Positions 12,257 through 13,648 of a DNA stretch of 13,648 nucleotides are shown here, piece by piece. Location of the stretch: the NCBI GenBank assembly GCA_027343785.1, contig DAHWKF010000110.1:1-13648 (forward strand), read 5' to 3'. The translations under genes and the position numbers were made by a program. The notes under the pieces are model-generated. The model searched no databases and had not been told where the DNA came from. It saw only the letters and a program-made list of their open reading frames with translations. Origin of the DNA: Leptospirillum sp. (GTDB taxonomy: Bacteria; Nitrospirota; Leptospirillia; Leptospirillales; Leptospirillaceae). Positions within the stretch are counted from its first letter, which is position 1; the number at the start of each line of letters is the position of its first letter.

Positions 12257-13369
12257 ATGGATGATCAGATTCCACTCTGGCTACAAGGGACTTTGGACGA
12301 CATAGCCCAGATAGATCAGTCTGTCGGAGCAGCTTGCCGAACCCTTTATAAAGAACTGTTTCCGATCAAAAAGAAGAAAAGAAAGCCCGCCGAGAACGCT
12401 CATTCCTTACTTGTCCAGGCCGTCAAAAAACATCTCGATACCCTTAATCCAGTTCAGGAAGCAATCAAAACCTGGCTCGCCTGCTATGACCAACAAAAAT
12501 CAGAATATTTACTGAGCAAGGAACTTTCCAAATATAATGGTTCCCCTCGGTTGATGCTCAAATGGCAGGTCTCCCCCGAAGATTCGCCCTTCCTTTTTAG
12601 AATTTTAGACTTCCTTGTTTACATGGAAGACGATTTGATTTCGGATTTAAATGTAAAAGAGACGAAAAAAATTATAAAAAAGAAACCTGTCATTTCATGC
12701 TATTTCTGTTGGCGTGGAATAGACTCCCCCTCTCATTACTGCTCACACCATACTCAGGTCAACCATCCCACGATATATGCACGATTCCAAGGCCACCTGA
12801 AAAGAATGGGGGTCTGGAAAAAGATCTCTGACCGAACAGGCTTCGATTATCTTGTTCCGTACTACCGCCGCTCCGGTCCGGGTCTTTCGGGAGAGAAGGT
12901 TGAAATCTTTCAGCCCATCGATTTCCGATGGACTAATTTTGATGCCCCCTCTGTTATCCGGAATTTGATGCCGAAAGCGGCTTCACGCATGGAGGGGGCT
13001 CATTGCTGGGAGGCTTTAAAAGAGGGATGGGAGAAGTTTGTCGAGAAAACCCTAGCGGCATTTGAATCAGAATCCCGCGAAGAGATGAATATACTTCTTA
13101 ATAACCAAGATAAATTAAGGGGAAGGGTTCTTTGGGTTATTTTGGTGCGATACGAACTGTGGTCTCGCTGGTGGGAGAGACACCCATTTCCTGGAAGGGG
13201 AACATCAAGTCCACGACGGACGAAGGTTAATGAAAGCCTCGTTCAAAAATATCTGAGCGAGGGATTGCCAAAAACGGAGATTGCCAAACGAACCGGACTT
13301 TCACGGCAAGCAGTCTATAAAATCATTAATCGGTTAGAACCCAAAACCAACGATCATGACCAAGGCTAA
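12257..13369 (+). CDS. Unrecognised protein with zinc knuckle and C-terminal HTH
   Basis: A 370-residue protein I cannot place in a family. It has a Lys-rich patch (38-43), a probable zinc-binding knuckle C148-x2-C151-x10-C162-x2-H165 (CYFCWRGI then HYCSHHTQVNH), an aromatic middle, and a C-terminal HTH of resolvase type (about 328-360: LVQKYLSEGLPKTEIAKRTG, then LSRQAVYKIINRLE). It therefore probably binds nucleic acid. The ATG at 12257 is preferred, with GGGAG 11 bases upstream; a TTG at 12212 would add 15 residues. A TATAAA word at 12232-12237 may be its -10. Codon use is clearly AT-richer than in the replication and mobilization genes, suggesting separate acquisition. It is the last full gene before the att-like tRNA fragment but lacks visible tyrosine-recombinase motifs. 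Confidence 0.7.
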   Translation: MDDQIPLWLQGTLDDIAQIDQSVGAACRTLYKELFPIKKKKRKPAENAHSLLVQAVKKHLDTLNPVQEAIKTWLACYDQQKSEYLLSKELSKYNGSPRLMLKWQVSPEDSPFLFRILDFLVYMEDDLISDLNVKETKKIIKKKPVISCYFCWRGIDSPSHYCSHHTQVNHPTIYARFQGHLKRMGVWKKISDRTGFDYLVPYYRRSGPGLSGEKVEIFQPIDFRWTNFDAPSVIRNLMPKAASRMEGAHCWEALKEGWEKFVEKTLAAFESESREEMNILLNNQDKLRGRVLWVILVRYELWSRWWERHPFPGRGTSSPRRTKVNESLVQKYLSEGLPKTEIAKRTGLSRQAVYKIINRLEPKTNDHDQG

Positions 13370-13424
13370 GGAAGCCGGTCTTACCCCAAGGGAAGTGGCT
13401 GAAAAGTTGGGACTGTCAAAATAA
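13356..13424 (+). pseudogene. Truncated HTH micro-gene
   Basis: A 22-codon frame whose ATG lies inside the end of the preceding gene (14-base overlap, other frame). The peptide reads as the first two helices of an HTH (AGLTPREVAEKLGLSK) and stops exactly where a recognition helix should follow. It resembles the HTH that ends the upstream protein. It is probably the stump of a second HTH gene or domain cut off by a stop or deletion. Confidence 0.4.
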
Positions 13425-13473
13425 GATGAAATACATTCTCAAGTCCGATAGCGCAATGAAACACGATGTTTTT

Positions 13474-13495
13474 CTTGCCGGGATCTTGCCGGGAT
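13474..13495. repeat. Tandem 11-bp repeat near the tRNA junction
   Basis: CTTGCCGGGAT occurs twice with no gap. It lies about 105 bases before the tRNA fragment, in a stretch (13425-13599) with no convincing gene. Such short direct repeats beside attachment sites can be recombinase arm-binding sites. Confidence 0.5.
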
Positions 13496-13599
13496 GAAAT
13501 CGAAAAACATGCAATTTAATACAATCTGGAATATTGCCTAAAACGGCTTATTTCCGCCACTTTCAGGAACATTTCATTCACTGTAGCGGGCCTTTTATG

Positions 13600-13647
13600 G
13601 GACTTCGAATCCGCAGGTCGCAGGTTCGATTCCTGCCAGGCGCACCA
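13600..13647 (+). other. tRNA-Arg(UCG) 3' half: attachment-site-like junction
   Basis: The sequence gives an anticodon loop CTTCGAA (anticodon TCG), a 3' anticodon-stem strand TCCGC, variable loop AGGTC, a complete T-arm (GCAGG-TTCGATT-CCTGC), the acceptor 3' strand CAGGCGC, discriminator A and encoded CCA. The bases before the loop (TGGGA) do not fully pair with TCCGC, and no D-arm or 5' acceptor strand GCGCCTG is found upstream. This is therefore a 3'-half copy with identity starting at the anticodon stem, the usual product of tyrosine-recombinase integration into a tRNA gene. Confidence 0.85.
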
Positions 13648-13648
13648 T

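Noticed and set aside
13426..13497. 23-codon frame starting ATGAAATAC just after the HTH stump
   Set aside because: Too short, no family, and its end is the tandem 11-bp repeat; no positive evidence of coding.

Overview
The window looks like one end of an integrated or formerly free mobilizable plasmid-like element. It is GC-rich and most coding is on the minus strand. The host is probably an acidophilic, Leptospirillum-like (Nitrospirota) or proteobacterial organism. That is only an impression from base composition, codon style, a start-of-gene fragment for an exported (possibly cytochrome-like) protein, and the gene mix; nothing here fixes the taxon.

Layout. Bases 1-1400 hold the start of an exported protein gene, a 5'-less ribbon-helix-helix (RHH) gene remnant, an antibiotic-biosynthesis-monooxygenase-fold gene whose frame runs into that remnant, and a small RHH repressor gene with palindromic operators. 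Bases 1641-6534 are a minus-strand mobilization operon: a TraK/StbA-like DNA-binding protein, a TraL/StbB-like ParA-type ATPase, a TraM/StbC-like single-pass membrane protein, then a 973-residue MobF (TrwC/TraI) relaxase-helicase. No coupling protein or type IV secretion genes are visible, so transfer would need help. Upstream of this operon (about 6504-6830) lies a candidate oriT: a helically phased array of TGCCG repeats next to a hairpin that contains an F-like nic sequence in the expected orientation.

Bases 6921-8694 are the presumed leading region: a small membrane protein, a higBA toxin-antitoxin pair with a clear promoter and operator and an apparently leaderless toxin mRNA, a CopG-type RHH gene and a divergent Uma2-family nuclease. 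Bases 8695-9148 look like a replication origin, with three 22-bp iterons and a 10-bp-arm hairpin. Next is a minus-strand replication operon (11996 to 9121): two small excisionase-type HTH genes, a RepA-like hexameric helicase carrying a DnaB-type N-terminal domain, and an iteron-type initiator. Starts and stops overlap throughout. The operon is driven by a consensus sigma-70 promoter at 12105-12133.

The right flank (12257-13424) is visibly AT-richer. It carries an unrecognised zinc-knuckle plus HTH protein and a truncated HTH micro-gene. The window ends in the 3' half (13600-13647) of a tRNA-Arg(UCG) with no 5' half, the usual signature of an attachment-site junction. No integrase is present in the window.
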